A stretch of 51,039 nt of DNA from Bacillota bacterium (GCA_023387655.1 JAEWHR010000035.1:1-51039); one strand, 5' to 3'; shown: positions 23,555-32,988, counted from the stretch's first letter. Notes: generated by a model from the letters alone, not told the origin. Made by a program: numbers and translations.

Positions 23555-25063
23555 TTAGTTCGTAAACTCTTTCTTGAATGTTTCAATTGCTGTGATTAGC
23601 GCTTTCTCACATTCATCATCCATTTCTTTCTTTTCACGAATGCTTGCCGGTATTTCCGGATACTTCGTGTCGATATACTCGAATAATTCTTTCTCAAAAC
23701 TTCTAATATCGCTAACCGGAATATCTAATAAATACTTCTTCGTAGCAGCATAGATTATGATAATCTGATATTCCACAGGCATTGGTTTATACTGTGGTTG
23801 TTTTAAGATTTCTCTAATTCTTTCACCTTGTGCTAGTTTTTCTTTGGTATCTGCATCAAGGTCTGAACCAAACTGAGCAAATGCAGCAAGCTCTCGATAC
23901 TGTGCAAGTTCTATACGAATAGGACCTGCGATCTTCTTCATCGCTTTAATCTGTGCAGAGCCACCTACACGGGATACAGAAAGACCTGCATTCACTGCAG
24001 GACGAAAACCTGCATTAAACATATCGGTCTCTAAATAAATCTGACCATCCGTGATAGATATTACATTTGTCGGAATATAAGCAGATACGTCGCCTGCCTG
24101 TGTCTCGATAATAGGGAGAGCCGTTAAGGACCCACCACCAAGCTCATCGTTTAATCTAGCAGCACGCTCTAAAAGTCTGGAATGTAAATAGAATACATCC
24201 CCTGGGTAAGCCTCACGTCCTGGTGGTCTCTTAAGGAGCAAGGAAAGTGTACGGTATGCCGCTGCATGCTTTGTTAAGTCATCGTAAATTACAAGAACGT
24301 CTTGTCCTGACTCCATCCATTCTTCACCCATAGCGCATCCACTATATGGAGCAATATACTGAAGTGGAGCTAACTCACTTGCAGTAGATGCAACTACTGT
24401 AGTATAGTCAAGTGCACCATACTCTTCTAATGTCTTAACTATATTAGCAACTGTAGAAGCCTTTTGACCGATTGCTACATAGATACATTTTACATTCTGT
24501 CCCTTTTGATTGATTATAGTATCAAGAGCTATTGCTGTCTTACCAGTCTGTTTATCACCGATAATAAGCTCACGCTGACCACGACCAATTGGAACCATAG
24601 AGTCAATCGCTTTAATACCTGTCTGTAGCGGTGTATCGACTGATTTTCTTGCAATTACACCAGACGCAACACGCTCTATTTGACGGAATTTTTTTGTTTC
24701 TATCGGTCCCTTACCATCAATTGGTTGTCCAAGAGCATTAACGACACGGCCTAACAATGCATCACCAACTGGTACTTCTACTACTCTACCAGTTGTTTTC
24801 ACTGTGTCACCTTCGTTAATATTCTTCATATCACCAAGTAATACGGCGCCGACATTATCTTCTTCTAAGTTTAACACCATGCCATAGATCTCTCCTGGAA
24901 ATTCCAGAAGTTCTCCTTGCATTGCATTCTCCAGACCATGAATACGAGCAATACCGTCTGCCACTTGAATAACAGTACCGACATCGGATACCTCAAGTTG
25001 CATGCTGTAATTCTTAATCTGCTCTTTTATGACTGAACTGATTTCTTCAGGTCTTAAATTCAA
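23555..25063 (-). CDS. atpA: ATP synthase alpha subunit
   Basis: Non-catalytic nucleotide-binding subunit of F1 that supplies the arginine finger. It has 502 residues. The P-loop GDKQTGKT is at 169-176, and VGGSAQIKAMK near 370 is the conserved signature with the finger Arg. Residues 1-20 are the helix that binds delta. The gap to atpH is 57 bp, the largest between F1 genes here. Confidence 0.98.
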   Translation of the reverse strand: MNLRPEEISSVIKEQIKNYSMQLEVSDVGTVIQVADGIARIHGLENAMQGELLEFPGEIYGMVLNLEEDNVGAVLLGDMKNINEGDTVKTTGRVVEVPVGDALLGRVVNALGQPIDGKGPIETKKFRQIERVASGVIARKSVDTPLQTGIKAIDSMVPIGRGQRELIIGDKQTGKTAIALDTIINQKGQNVKCIYVAIGQKASTVANIVKTLEEYGALDYTTVVASTASELAPLQYIAPYSGCAMGEEWMESGQDVLVIYDDLTKHAAAYRTLSLLLKRPPGREAYPGDVFYLHSRLLERAARLNDELGGGSLTALPIIETQAGDVSAYIPTNVISITDGQIYLETDMFNAGFRPAVNAGLSVSRVGGSAQIKAMKKIAGPIRIELAQYRELAAFAQFGSDLDADTKEKLAQGERIREILKQPQYKPMPVEYQIIIIYAATKKYLLDIPVSDIRSFEKELFEYIDTKYPEIPASIREKKEMDDECEKALITAIETFKKEFTN

Positions 25064-25120
25064 GAGATAAGCACCTTCTTTCTGTAGATTTCTTTCTTAA
25101 GAATTGCTTAAACTATAAAA

Positions 25121-25669
25121 TTAGCCAAGCTGTATCTTAAATAGATTTTTTGATAGAGTGTTAAGTTTCGATTTTAGACTGCTATCCACAACTCTATCGC
25201 CGATGCGAATGATTAGTCCTCCAAGGATCGACGCATCTACCTTGTAATTCATCTCGAATTGAACATATTTTGTTGTAGCTAAAAGCTTATTCTTAATCTT
25301 TTCTTTCTCCTGCTCACTTAGTTCGATGGCAGAAGTTACATAAGCTACTCCTATTTTCTTATGCTCACGAACCTTTGCTAGAAAATAATCAAAGATTTCG
25401 GAAATCTCATCATATCTTCCTTTTTTAATAATAATCACTAGGAAACCAGTAACATCATCACTTACTCTACCTTTAAAGATAGTTTCAATAAATGCTACTT
25501 TCTCTTCCTTTGTAATTTTAGGATGATTTAAGAGCTTGATAAGTTCCATATTCTCCTTAAAAACTACCTTCACAGCTTTGATTTCTTCTTCTATTTCGTC
25601 AAGAGACTTATTTTCCAAGGCCAAATCGAATAACGCTTCTCCATATGTCCCTGCTACTAGCTTTGCCAT
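25121..25669 (-). CDS. atpH: ATP synthase delta subunit
   Basis: Peripheral-stalk subunit joining F1 to subunit b. It has 182 residues, all helical at the N-terminus, with the conserved LLNHPKI and the C-terminal LGGLIIRIGDRVVDSSLKSKL. Its start overlaps the end of atpF by 13 bases, which points to coupled translation. Confidence 0.97.
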   Translation of the reverse strand: MAKLVAGTYGEALFDLALENKSLDEIEEEIKAVKVVFKENMELIKLLNHPKITKEEKVAFIETIFKGRVSDDVTGFLVIIIKKGRYDEISEIFDYFLAKVREHKKIGVAYVTSAIELSEQEKEKIKNKLLATTKYVQFEMNYKVDASILGGLIIRIGDRVVDSSLKSKLNTLSKNLFKIQLG

Positions 25670-26241
25670 GTCTCATCACCCATCTCATTCAAAGTATCAT
25701 CAATCAACTGTTTTTGTTTTGCCTCATCTATATTACCAGCAATAATTTTACCAGCCATAACGGATGCTACAGCAATCATTTCTTGCTTTACTTCATCCTT
25801 CATCTTGCTCTTGTTTAATTCAATTTCTTTGTTTGCTCTATCTATAATTCTTGAAGCTTCCACCTTTGCTTCATCAACAATTTCATTTTCACGCTTTAAT
25901 GCCTTTTTACGACCTTCGCTTAAGATTTCATCCACTTCCTTAGACGCTTCTTTTATCTTTGCTTCGTAATTAGTTTTTAACTGCGCTGCTTCCTTTTTAT
26001 CCTTTGCTGATGCATCCATTTCCTCTTTAATACGGTCTTGGCGTTTTTGTAAGAGCTCTCTGGCCGGGTTGAACAGAAGATACGATAAAGCTAAAAATAG
26101 TACGAATATTGCAAGTCCCATAATGAGCACGTCTGCTATCAGTTGTGCATCCAAACCAAAAATACGGTTCCATAGACCAGTCTCTTTCGTGGCTGTTGCT
26201 AATACAGTACTGTTAACCATGCTTGCTATCAAATTGCCCAC
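25657..26241 (-). CDS. atpF: ATP synthase b subunit
   Basis: Stator stalk of FO. It has 194 residues. One membrane helix spans about residues 34-58 (ADVLIMGLAIFVLFLALSYL), and the rest is a long charged coiled coil that reaches F1. The N-terminus before the helix (about 33 residues) is longer than in many b subunits, so an internal start is possible. It overlaps atpH. Confidence 0.96.
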   Translation of the reverse strand: MGNLIASMVNSTVLATATKETGLWNRIFGLDAQLIADVLIMGLAIFVLFLALSYLLFNPARELLQKRQDRIKEEMDASAKDKKEAAQLKTNYEAKIKEASKEVDEILSEGRKKALKRENEIVDEAKVEASRIIDRANKEIELNKSKMKDEVKQEMIAVASVMAGKIIAGNIDEAKQKQLIDDTLNEMGDETWQS

Positions 26242-26280
26242 GTTTCGGCCTCCCTTCCTTTAAATTTTTCTAGAGGCCGA

Positions 26281-26541
26281 TTACAGCTTACCGAGGAGTG
26301 GGTTAGCAAATAAGAGAATAATAGCAACCGCGAAACCGTAAAGACCTGTTGTCTCGGCTACCGCTTGTCCTAAAAGCATAGTTGACATAATGTTACCTCT
26401 TGCACCAGGGTTTCTACCTACTGCAGCTGCACCATGTCCTGCTGCAATACCCTGTCCGATACCAGGTCCAATACCTGCGATCATCGCAAGACCTGCTCCA
26501 ATTGCTGAACAACCTAAAACAAATGCTTCATTAGAAATCAT
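26281..26541 (-). CDS. atpE: ATP synthase c subunit, sodium-type ion site
   Basis: Forms the membrane rotor ring of FO. It has 86 residues in two membrane helices. The ion-carrying Glu is E63. Q30 (GIGPGIGQG), V61, E63, T64 and T65 occupy the positions of Q32, V63, E65, S66 and T67 of the Ilyobacter sodium-binding ring, with Thr for Ser the only change. This suggests a sodium-driven synthase. The gene has a near-perfect AAGGAGG, as expected for the subunit needed in most copies. Confidence 0.96.
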   Translation of the reverse strand: MISNEAFVLGCSAIGAGLAMIAGIGPGIGQGIAAGHGAAAVGRNPGARGNIMSTMLLGQAVAETTGLYGFAVAIILLFANPLLGKL

Positions 26542-26592
26542 ATATATTTCCTCCTTAAATCTTTCTTTTACTCTTTTTGTATTTAGTTTAAA

Positions 26593-27354
26593 TTACGCTT
26601 CCTCAAATGTATTTGCGATAAATACCATCGTCAACATACAGAACACGTAAGTCTGAATGGCTCCAGAGAATACATCAAAGTATCCATGTAATGGTGCCGG
26701 TACCAATAACAGTATTGCTTTTGGTAACAATCCATATACCAATCCAAGCATTACCGTACCTGATAATACGTTACCAAACAAACGTAACGACAAAGAAATC
26801 GGTGTTGCTATTTCACCGATAATATTGATCGGTGTTAAAAGAATTGGTTTAAATAGATTTGTAATGTGTGCAGATTTCTGATACTTAAATCCATTGTAAT
26901 GAATTAAAACAAAAGTAACTAAAGCCAATGCTAATGTTACACCAAAATCTGCGGTCGGTGATCTTAATCCAAACAATCCAGAGATGTTTGCTAACAGGAT
27001 AAAGAATAATAAGGTCCCGATGTAATTGGAAAACTTTAATCCATGTTTCTCGCCCATATTAGCTTTGGTTAGATTATCAATGGTCTCTACCAAGTACTCA
27101 ATAAAGTTTATGAACTTACCAGGTACCTTATATGGATCCGCTTTTTTAATAGCTACATTTGCTATCACTGCAAAAGCTATAATAGCAATCATCACAATCA
27201 GTAAACTGATATGTGTTGTGGTAATCCATAGCTCATGACCAAACAACTCATACCGCAAAAGACCGTCAACACCAAAGGTTATCTCTTCGTTAACCGCATC
27301 AGCTACTTGTGGGTCTAACACACCTGAGGAAAGCAAAATGCCTCCTAAACTCAC
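26593..27354 (-). CDS. atpB: ATP synthase a subunit
   Basis: Stator channel of FO that passes ions to the c ring. It has 253 residues with about six membrane helices. The essential Arg is in LSLRLFGNVLSG. The N-terminal 30 residues precede the first helix. It lies 20 bp after the atpI-type gene and 51 bp before atpE. Confidence 0.97.
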   Translation of the reverse strand: MSLGGILLSSGVLDPQVADAVNEEITFGVDGLLRYELFGHELWITTTHISLLIVMIAIIAFAVIANVAIKKADPYKVPGKFINFIEYLVETIDNLTKANMGEKHGLKFSNYIGTLLFFILLANISGLFGLRSPTADFGVTLALALVTFVLIHYNGFKYQKSAHITNLFKPILLTPINIIGEIATPISLSLRLFGNVLSGTVMLGLVYGLLPKAILLLVPAPLHGYFDVFSGAIQTYVFCMLTMVFIANTFEEA

Positions 27355-27374
27355 TTTCTCACCTTCCTTTTCAC

Positions 27375-27755
27375 TTATTTTTTACTAATCAATTTATGGG
27401 TTAACGGCTGCAAATAGGCCGATAACTTTAAGCTTAAAACTCCCAGCACCACGGTAAATATATTGACACTGTTTATAAAAACTGCAGCAACAAGCACTAC
27501 AATAATTAACAAAAGACGGAATATAGCGCTTCTTTTTGTATAGTTCACTGCACTCTTTTCATCCATATACAAGGATTTCTCTATGGTTGTATACATACTA
27601 ATTGTCATTAGCACTGCTACCAGTATTCCCAAACCAAGCCCAAGATAATAGGCTAATTTATCCACCTTCATAAATAATCCTGGAATAAAAAATAGGATTG
27701 CAAATACTGCGATACCAATTAATAATTCCTGAAATGTCTTTTTTCCATCACTCAT
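27375..27755 (-). CDS. atpI: ATP synthase subunit I (AtpI)
   Basis: A 126-residue protein with four membrane segments, matching ATP synthase subunit I (PF03899). It is thought to help assemble the c ring or carry magnesium, and is not part of the finished enzyme. The start at 27755 is preferred, since GGGAGG lies nine bases upstream; the in-frame TTG at 27764 is directly against that site. It is the second gene of the atp operon. Confidence 0.88.
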   Translation of the reverse strand: MSDGKKTFQELLIGIAVFAILFFIPGLFMKVDKLAYYLGLGLGILVAVLMTISMYTTIEKSLYMDEKSAVNYTKRSAIFRLLLIIVVLVAAVFINSVNIFTVVLGVLSLKLSAYLQPLTHKLISKK

Positions 27756-27775
27756 ACCAGGCAACCTCCCATTTA

Positions 27776-28099
27776 TTATAACTTGTAGTCTTTCTCCTTT
27801 GTTTCATAGTTGCTTTCTTTTAGTCTTCTCTCTCGTTCTTTTTTCATCTCATCCAAACGATTTAACTCTGCATCTTCTCTTGCCTTGTCTTTCGCATAAA
27901 ATATTTTTGTCATCTGATAAATATTGCGAAAAGCTGCCATAATTCCAAGAAAAATCCCAATAAGAATAATGTAATTAGTGCCTAACCAATCATCTAATTT
28001 CCTACCGACAAAAACACATAAGAAGATAGGAACGAGCATGCTAATACCAATTTGACTTACCATTAGTATTCCTTTTGCAACACTACTCTTATTCTTCAT
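27776..28099 (-). CDS. atpZ: AtpZ/AtpI family protein
   Basis: A 107-residue protein with two membrane segments (about 9-31 and 42-60) joined by GRKLDDWLGTN, followed by a highly charged tail. It matches the AtpZ/AtpI group (PF09527) that heads atp operons in sodium-type and other clostridial ATP synthases. The role is probably in assembly or ion supply. It is the first gene of the operon, after the promoter at 28197. Confidence 0.85.
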   Translation of the reverse strand: MKNKSSVAKGILMVSQIGISMLVPIFLCVFVGRKLDDWLGTNYIILIGIFLGIMAAFRNIYQMTKIFYAKDKAREDAELNRLDEMKKERERRLKESNYETKEKDYKL

Positions 28100-28196
28100 A
28101 AGCCTCTAAACTCTCCTTAATGTCGTTTTTATATTGAATAAAAACTGGTAAATATTTTTCTATAATTTTATCCAAATATACCATTGCATGAGTTAT

Positions 28197-28226
28197 ATTA
28201 TACCATTTTGTCTAAAAAAGTCCATG
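28197..28226 (-). promoter_or_regulatory. Promoter of the atp operon
   Basis: On the minus strand TATAAT (28197-28202), with ATGGAC 17 bp upstream as a weak -35. It lies just after the rpiB terminator and about 95 bases before atpZ. Confidence 0.5.
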
Positions 28227-28283
28227 TTCCTTGGCTGGAAAAGTGTGTTACTTTATTCACAATTAAATCCATGAATTACAAAA

Positions 28284-28350
28284 GCTGCTATACTAACGGC
28301 TTTATTTGCATGTATAATATAATATATGCAAATTCCGTTATTATAACAGC
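28284..28350 (-). terminator. Compound hairpin terminator after rpiB
   Basis: Outer arms of 16 bases (28284-28299 and 28335-28350) pair on the minus strand with one mismatch and one G-U. A perfect inner stem, ATTTGCAT (28304-28311) with ATGCAAAT (28326-28333), continues it. On the minus strand TTTT follows. It separates the ywl unit from the atp operon. Confidence 0.75.
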
Positions 28351-28361
28351 CTCTAAAATAT

Positions 28362-28790
28362 TTAGTTTTCCAACATAGAGATTCGCCTAATATGTCGCTC
28401 ATCGTTGGAAAATTCAGTGTTTAAAAAGATTTCAACAATCTTTAATGCAAGACCAGGACCAACTACTCTTCCTCCCATGCAAAGTACATTGGCATTGTTG
28501 TGCTGTCTGGTTGCTTCTGCACTAAAGCAGTCGTGGCATAATGCCGCTCGAACTCCATCTACCTTATTTGCCGCCATGGAGATGCCAATACCAGTTCCAC
28601 AAATCAAGATACCAAACTCACATTCTTTATTTGCAACTGCCATAGCAACCTTCTTCCCAAAAACAGGGTAATCGCAAGATGCTTTAGAATCTGTCCCAAA
28701 ATTCTTAAAAGGAATCTTCTTCTCCTCTAGGTAAGCGATTACTTCCTGCATTAAATCATATCCGCCATGATCACAACCAAGTGCTATCAT
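28362..28790 (-). CDS. rpiB: Ribose-5-phosphate isomerase B
   Basis: Interconverts ribose-5-phosphate and ribulose-5-phosphate in the pentose phosphate pathway. It has 142 residues, the family length. The phosphate-binding GCDHGGYDL, the catalytic Cys in ILICGTGIGIS and the HNNANVLCMGGRV block are all present. It is the ywlF gene of the ywlC-ywlE-ywlF order seen in Bacillus, 111 bp after the phosphatase, and is the last gene before the compound terminator. Confidence 0.95.
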   Translation of the reverse strand: MIALGCDHGGYDLMQEVIAYLEEKKIPFKNFGTDSKASCDYPVFGKKVAMAVANKECEFGILICGTGIGISMAANKVDGVRAALCHDCFSAEATRQHNNANVLCMGGRVVGPGLALKIVEIFLNTEFSNDERHIRRISMLEN

Positions 28791-28901
28791 TGTTTGTCCT
28801 CCAATTTTAAACTCTTTCGTTTTTTCAGTTTTATGGTATCATAAAACAACTATCTTGTATATCCTATTTTATCCCTAATCTAACCTTTGATTCGCATTAA
28901 T

Positions 28902-29357
28902 TTACACTTCTCGCATTAACTGATACATTGTTTTCTTAACCAATAGAGCAAGTTCTACAAAACATCCTTCATAATCAAGAAGTGTTCCTCCATATGGGTC
29001 AACAACATCGCCAATTTCTCCGACATATTCTTTGATGCTGTATAGATTACTTTCAATACCATAATCTTGCATAATTTTTAGCTTTTGCTTGAATGTCATG
29101 GTTAATACTAAAGTATTCTCAGTTACTTCTGAAGCTTTAAACTGCTTTGTTGTATGTCCGGTAATCGGTATGTTATGATTTTTTAAAACCTCTTCTGCCT
29201 TGGGATTGATTGGTTCTGAAAACAACACAATTAATCCTCTTGATAGTATTTCTATCTCTTCCTCTTGTAATAAGTTTTTAAGAAGTGCTTCCGCCATTGG
29301 ACTACGGCAAGTATTCCCTGTACAAACAAAGATTACTCTATCATACTTTCGTGGCAT
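28902..29357 (-). CDS. ywlE: Low-molecular-weight protein arginine phosphatase (YwlE type)
   Basis: A 151-residue phosphatase. The P-loop VCTGNTCRSP runs from C12 to R18, and Thr16 stands where the Bacillus enzyme has Thr11, the residue that selects phosphoarginine over phosphotyrosine. The general acid Asp is in VVDPYGG. In Bacillus it reverses McsB arginine phosphorylation, which marks proteins for ClpCP. No mcsB is in the window, though the ClpC adaptor MecA is. It lies between the Sua5 gene and rpiB. Confidence 0.88.
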   Translation of the reverse strand: MPRKYDRVIFVCTGNTCRSPMAEALLKNLLQEEEIEILSRGLIVLFSEPINPKAEEVLKNHNIPITGHTTKQFKASEVTENTLVLTMTFKQKLKIMQDYGIESNLYSIKEYVGEIGDVVDPYGGTLLDYEGCFVELALLVKKTMYQLMREV

Positions 29358-29398
29358 GATTTCTCCTCCTATTTTTATCCCCTATCAAAAACCAAACT

Positions 29399-30457
29399 CT
29401 AATCTATCCTAACAACCTGATATCCAGCGGCCTTTAATAGACGGTTCATAATGGCTTGTCCTAAAGAATTATCCTCAAAGCTTTCAGAAAAAATATACGT
29501 AGCGTTGCTCGTATCAAATTCTCGAAGACAATCAAACAAATGTGCAGCTATAGTTTCTTCGTTCTTTCTAGTACCAATACTTTTTACATCTCCATACAAG
29601 TACTGGTGTTTTGTCTCTTCCGTAGCAAGTATCCCTACATGAAATCCTTGTTCTGTCTTTTGTTTTGCGATTTCATTGATTGCCTCAATTACTTGTTTTG
29701 TATCACCTTCGTATATTGTAAGTTGTCCTTTTGGTGCATAGTGGCGATATTTCATACCGGGAGCTTTGGCTACTACTGGATCACTTTTCTCTCTTTTTAA
29801 TACAGCGCGGTCATATTCTGTTCCTTCAATGCACTGATTTAGCATCTCTCTCGTAATAAAGCCTGGACGTAAAATAACAGGTGTCTCTCCAGTTAAATCA
29901 ACTATTGTTGACTCTAAACCAATTGTTGAAGATCCACCATCAATGATCATAGAAACACATCCATTCAAGTCTTCAATTACATGTTCTGCTTTTGTGGTGC
30001 TTGGTCTCCCTGACTTATTCGCACTTGGTGCTGCAAGATAAAGTCCAGATTCTTTTATAAGTCTCCGTGCAATTTCATCCGAAGGCATTCGGATTGCTAC
30101 AGTATCAAGTCCTCCTGTTGTTTCTAAAGGAACCAACTCACTCTTTTTTAATATCATCGTAAGTGGTCCCGGCCAGAAAGCGTCTGCTAAGCGATATGCT
30201 TCCTCCGGAACCTCTACTGCTAACTTTTCAAGTGCTTCTATGTCTGCGATGTGAACGATTAAAGGATTGTCAGACGGCCTGCCCTTTGCCTCATAGATAC
30301 GCTTTGATGCCGTTTTATCAAGGGCATTACCACCAAGACCATAAACAGTTTCTGTAGGAAATGCTACTAACTGCCCATCTCTCAGTAATTCTACTGCTTC
30401 CTTAAAATCTTTTGAGTTTAAATTTTCTCGATCCATTCGCTTAATTATTGTTTTCAC
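29399..30457 (-). CDS. ywlC: L-threonylcarbamoyladenylate synthase (Sua5/YwlC)
   Basis: Makes threonylcarbamoyl-AMP from Thr, bicarbonate and ATP, the first step of t6A modification of ANN-reading tRNAs. It has 352 residues, the long Sua5 form. The YrdC domain (about 20-205) shows FPTETVYGLGG, KGRPSDNPLIVH and APSANKSGRPS, and a C-terminal Sua5 domain begins near 225 after a PGMKYRHYAPKG linker that gates the site. It is upstream of ywlE in the same direction. Confidence 0.94.
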   Translation of the reverse strand: MKTIIKRMDRENLNSKDFKEAVELLRDGQLVAFPTETVYGLGGNALDKTASKRIYEAKGRPSDNPLIVHIADIEALEKLAVEVPEEAYRLADAFWPGPLTMILKKSELVPLETTGGLDTVAIRMPSDEIARRLIKESGLYLAAPSANKSGRPSTTKAEHVIEDLNGCVSMIIDGGSSTIGLESTIVDLTGETPVILRPGFITREMLNQCIEGTEYDRAVLKREKSDPVVAKAPGMKYRHYAPKGQLTIYEGDTKQVIEAINEIAKQKTEQGFHVGILATEETKHQYLYGDVKSIGTRKNEETIAAHLFDCLREFDTSNATYIFSESFEDNSLGQAIMNRLLKAAGYQVVRID

Positions 30458-30519
30458 TTTTCTACCTTCTTAATTATTTCTAAACATCCAACGAACTAAC
30501 CTGCTGAATATTGTTTCAC

Positions 30520-31230
30520 TTATTCTATTGTATTTAAATACCTCATTACACCTAGATGAATTACCCACGCCATTTCCCTTTGATATTTCTCTGTAATCAA
30601 AAGTTTCGCCTCCATTTGATTCGATAGGAAGCCACACTCAACTATAATGAGCGGACAGGTAGACTTCTTTAGTAGGTAATAATCCTTATTTGGTTTTTCC
30701 AAACGATGATTACCATCAGTAATAAATTCTTTTAATGTTGCTTGCATTATCTTAGCAAATTCTTTGCCTTGTTCAGAATCCGTATAGTAAAATACCTGAG
30801 CACCATAAGCTGATTCTTGTGGGAAACTATTTTGATGAATACTCACTGCTAAAACGGGTTTTGCTTCTGCCATCAATTGAACTCGTCTTTTTAAATCCGA
30901 TGCCTTTTTATTAGAGTCACCTTCCAAATAAAGACCTACATCTTCAGTTCGTAGCATAACTACGTTTAAGTCATTTAATTCTAATAACTCCTTTAATTGC
31001 ATAGCAATCGCCAAGTTAATATCTTTTTCAAGCGCTCCATTCACTCCAACTTTTCCAGGATCAAAGCCTCCATGACCGGCATCAATTACAACAGTTCGTC
31101 TTTGATCCTCATTCGACTGCTTAGACTTTGAAAACATATGCTTCATGGTTTCAATGCTCTTATCTGAAAGAAGTAGCATCGAGCATAGAACCAAGATTGC
31201 AAATACAACATTAAAGTAACGTCTTTTCAT
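30520..31230 (-). CDS. cwlD: N-acetylmuramoyl-L-alanine amidase, CwlD-like
   Basis: A 236-residue zinc amidase. A signal-anchor (about residues 6-24) is followed by the Amidase_3 domain: IDAGHGGFDPG (zinc His), the Glu of GALEKDIN, SIHQNSF (second His) and VECGFLSN (catalytic Glu). Size and lack of a wall-binding domain match CwlD, which helps make muramic delta-lactam in the spore cortex. This supports a spore-forming host. It is between the GH18 gene and ywlC. Confidence 0.88.
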   Translation of the reverse strand: MKRRYFNVVFAILVLCSMLLLSDKSIETMKHMFSKSKQSNEDQRRTVVIDAGHGGFDPGKVGVNGALEKDINLAIAMQLKELLELNDLNVVMLRTEDVGLYLEGDSNKKASDLKRRVQLMAEAKPVLAVSIHQNSFPQESAYGAQVFYYTDSEQGKEFAKIMQATLKEFITDGNHRLEKPNKDYYLLKKSTCPLIIVECGFLSNQMEAKLLITEKYQREMAWVIHLGVMRYLNTIE

Positions 31231-31284
31231 TGTTCTAACCTAGTTTCATTACGTTTCTTTATATCATATGAAACGGAAAAGATT

Positions 31285-32988
31285 CTAATTCACATATTTC
31301 TGAATAACATTCCATATGCTAGGTTTTTCAAAGCCTAATCTCCAACTTGCAACACCTGCCAAATCTGCTTCGTAAATAAGTTTCATCTTAGCTTCAATGG
31401 ATTCCTCTTCTTCTAGCCAAATCTTATATTTCGCTCCGTTTTTTTCATACTCTGCATAGTATTGACCTGTAGTTTGATCCCAACTCTTCGTTGCTTTATT
31501 TGCTTCTAATGTTTTTTCCGCACTGGTCATACTAACTGCCTCAGAAGTAAGTGCCGGGCTCCCTAGTTCCGTATATTCCTTCCAAAGTCTTGAATAAAAC
31601 GGTATCCCCATGATTAACTTTTCCTTTGGAACTTGAAGTAACATATCATCAATTGCCTTTTGTAAAAATCCGATGGAAGCAACAGATCCAGCTACTTCCG
31701 ATTTGCTGTGGTGCTCATCATATGCCATAATAACAACATAATCAAGTATAGCCCCTTGTTCTTGTCTATCATAGAACTTAGAGTAAGGTGCAGGAACATA
31801 AGTATCAGATGATAATATTATTTGATTGCTTCGACACTTCACAGAAAGTTCACGCAGGAACTGAATGTAATGTGGTCCTGTTTCTACTGTCAAATTCTCA
31901 AAATCAATATTAATACCATCTAGATTGTATTTGATTGCTTCAGCTATCAATTCGTTTATCAAACGCTCCCTACTTGAAGTCTTTGATAACACTTCATACG
32001 TATCAACATTAGAATCAAAATTGTCTACTAAAGCCCAAACCTCAAGACCCAAACTATGAGCTTTTTCTACATAACTTTCACTCGCGAGAGAAGATAGCGT
32101 TCCTTCTACCGAATTAATTCGATACCAAGTAGGTGATATTGTCGTAATACCCTTAGTAGAATCCAATATCTCTCCTAATTTTTTATTTGCTTCCTGATTT
32201 GTTACCTGATGCCAGGTTAAGTTAATCTTATAATCTTTTGTTATATTAGTATATACAGGCGCTTCAAATGTACTTGTTACTTTATCGTAATAAGAATCTG
32301 AGAGGTTCTTTTTTCGAACGTAACCTCTGATTCCATCTTCTGTCATAACTGTTAAGAAGCCATTTTCTTGATTCCCACCATTGTTAATTAATAGTACGCG
32401 ATCTCCCTTGCTTAATTCTTTCAAAATCGGACTTTTAATGGATGCTTCTGTTCTTACTTGGGTTGCAGTCTCTACATCGGCAAATAAATAATCCCCCCAT
32501 TTACACTTAATCACTACTAGGTCTGGGTTTTCATACGCCTCATAACGCATATCCGAGTATTCTGCCACAAATGGAAGAGCCACATAAACTTCTGTCCCGA
32601 CTGTTTTTACAATTGGATAGTTAGCAGATACTTTATTTTTATTGACCAGATATTCTTTCGTTCCGACCTCTGCTTTAATAATTTCAGTTGGTGTGGTATA
32701 GATTAATACATTTTCTATAGAATCCCAATAAAATCTCTTATTAAAATTAACTTTAATGGTTTCAAGGTCCATATATAAAACACCATCCATGAGTTTAGCA
32801 TTTTTCTCATAGACTACATCATCCATAATAACCATTGCTTCCCCTTCCGGAACTTGATAGTATTCAGATAATGCTTTAACCTCTTTACTTGGTGTATTTT
32901 TCTCTACAATATAAGATACAACGATCGCAAGTACGACAACCGCTACTGCGATAGTTCCAATGATTGCAAGCTTTTTTCTTCTTTCCAT
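31285..32988 (-). CDS. GH18 family glycosidase with SH3 domain, membrane-anchored
   Basis: A 567-residue exported protein. A membrane segment (about 9-28) is followed by a region (50-160) resembling the copper-amine-oxidase N-terminal type, a bacterial SH3 domain (168-231) and a GH18 barrel (about 250-560). The catalytic signature D357-G-I-N-I-D362-F-E364 is intact, so it should cleave beta-linked GlcNAc polymers, in this setting peptidoglycan or spore wall. It is the first gene of the unit with cwlD. AGAGAGG precedes the start. Confidence 0.88.
   Translation of the reverse strand: MERRKKLAIIGTIAVAVVVLAIVVSYIVEKNTPSKEVKALSEYYQVPEGEAMVIMDDVVYEKNAKLMDGVLYMDLETIKVNFNKRFYWDSIENVLIYTTPTEIIKAEVGTKEYLVNKNKVSANYPIVKTVGTEVYVALPFVAEYSDMRYEAYENPDLVVIKCKWGDYLFADVETATQVRTEASIKSPILKELSKGDRVLLINNGGNQENGFLTVMTEDGIRGYVRKKNLSDSYYDKVTSTFEAPVYTNITKDYKINLTWHQVTNQEANKKLGEILDSTKGITTISPTWYRINSVEGTLSSLASESYVEKAHSLGLEVWALVDNFDSNVDTYEVLSKTSSRERLINELIAEAIKYNLDGINIDFENLTVETGPHYIQFLRELSVKCRSNQIILSSDTYVPAPYSKFYDRQEQGAILDYVVIMAYDEHHSKSEVAGSVASIGFLQKAIDDMLLQVPKEKLIMGIPFYSRLWKEYTELGSPALTSEAVSMTSAEKTLEANKATKSWDQTTGQYYAEYEKNGAKYKIWLEEEESIEAKMKLIYEADLAGVASWRLGFEKPSIWNVIQKYVN

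Noticed and set aside
28184..28378. 64-codon frame between rpiB and atpZ
   Set aside because: It runs through the atp promoter and the nested terminator; no ribosome site.
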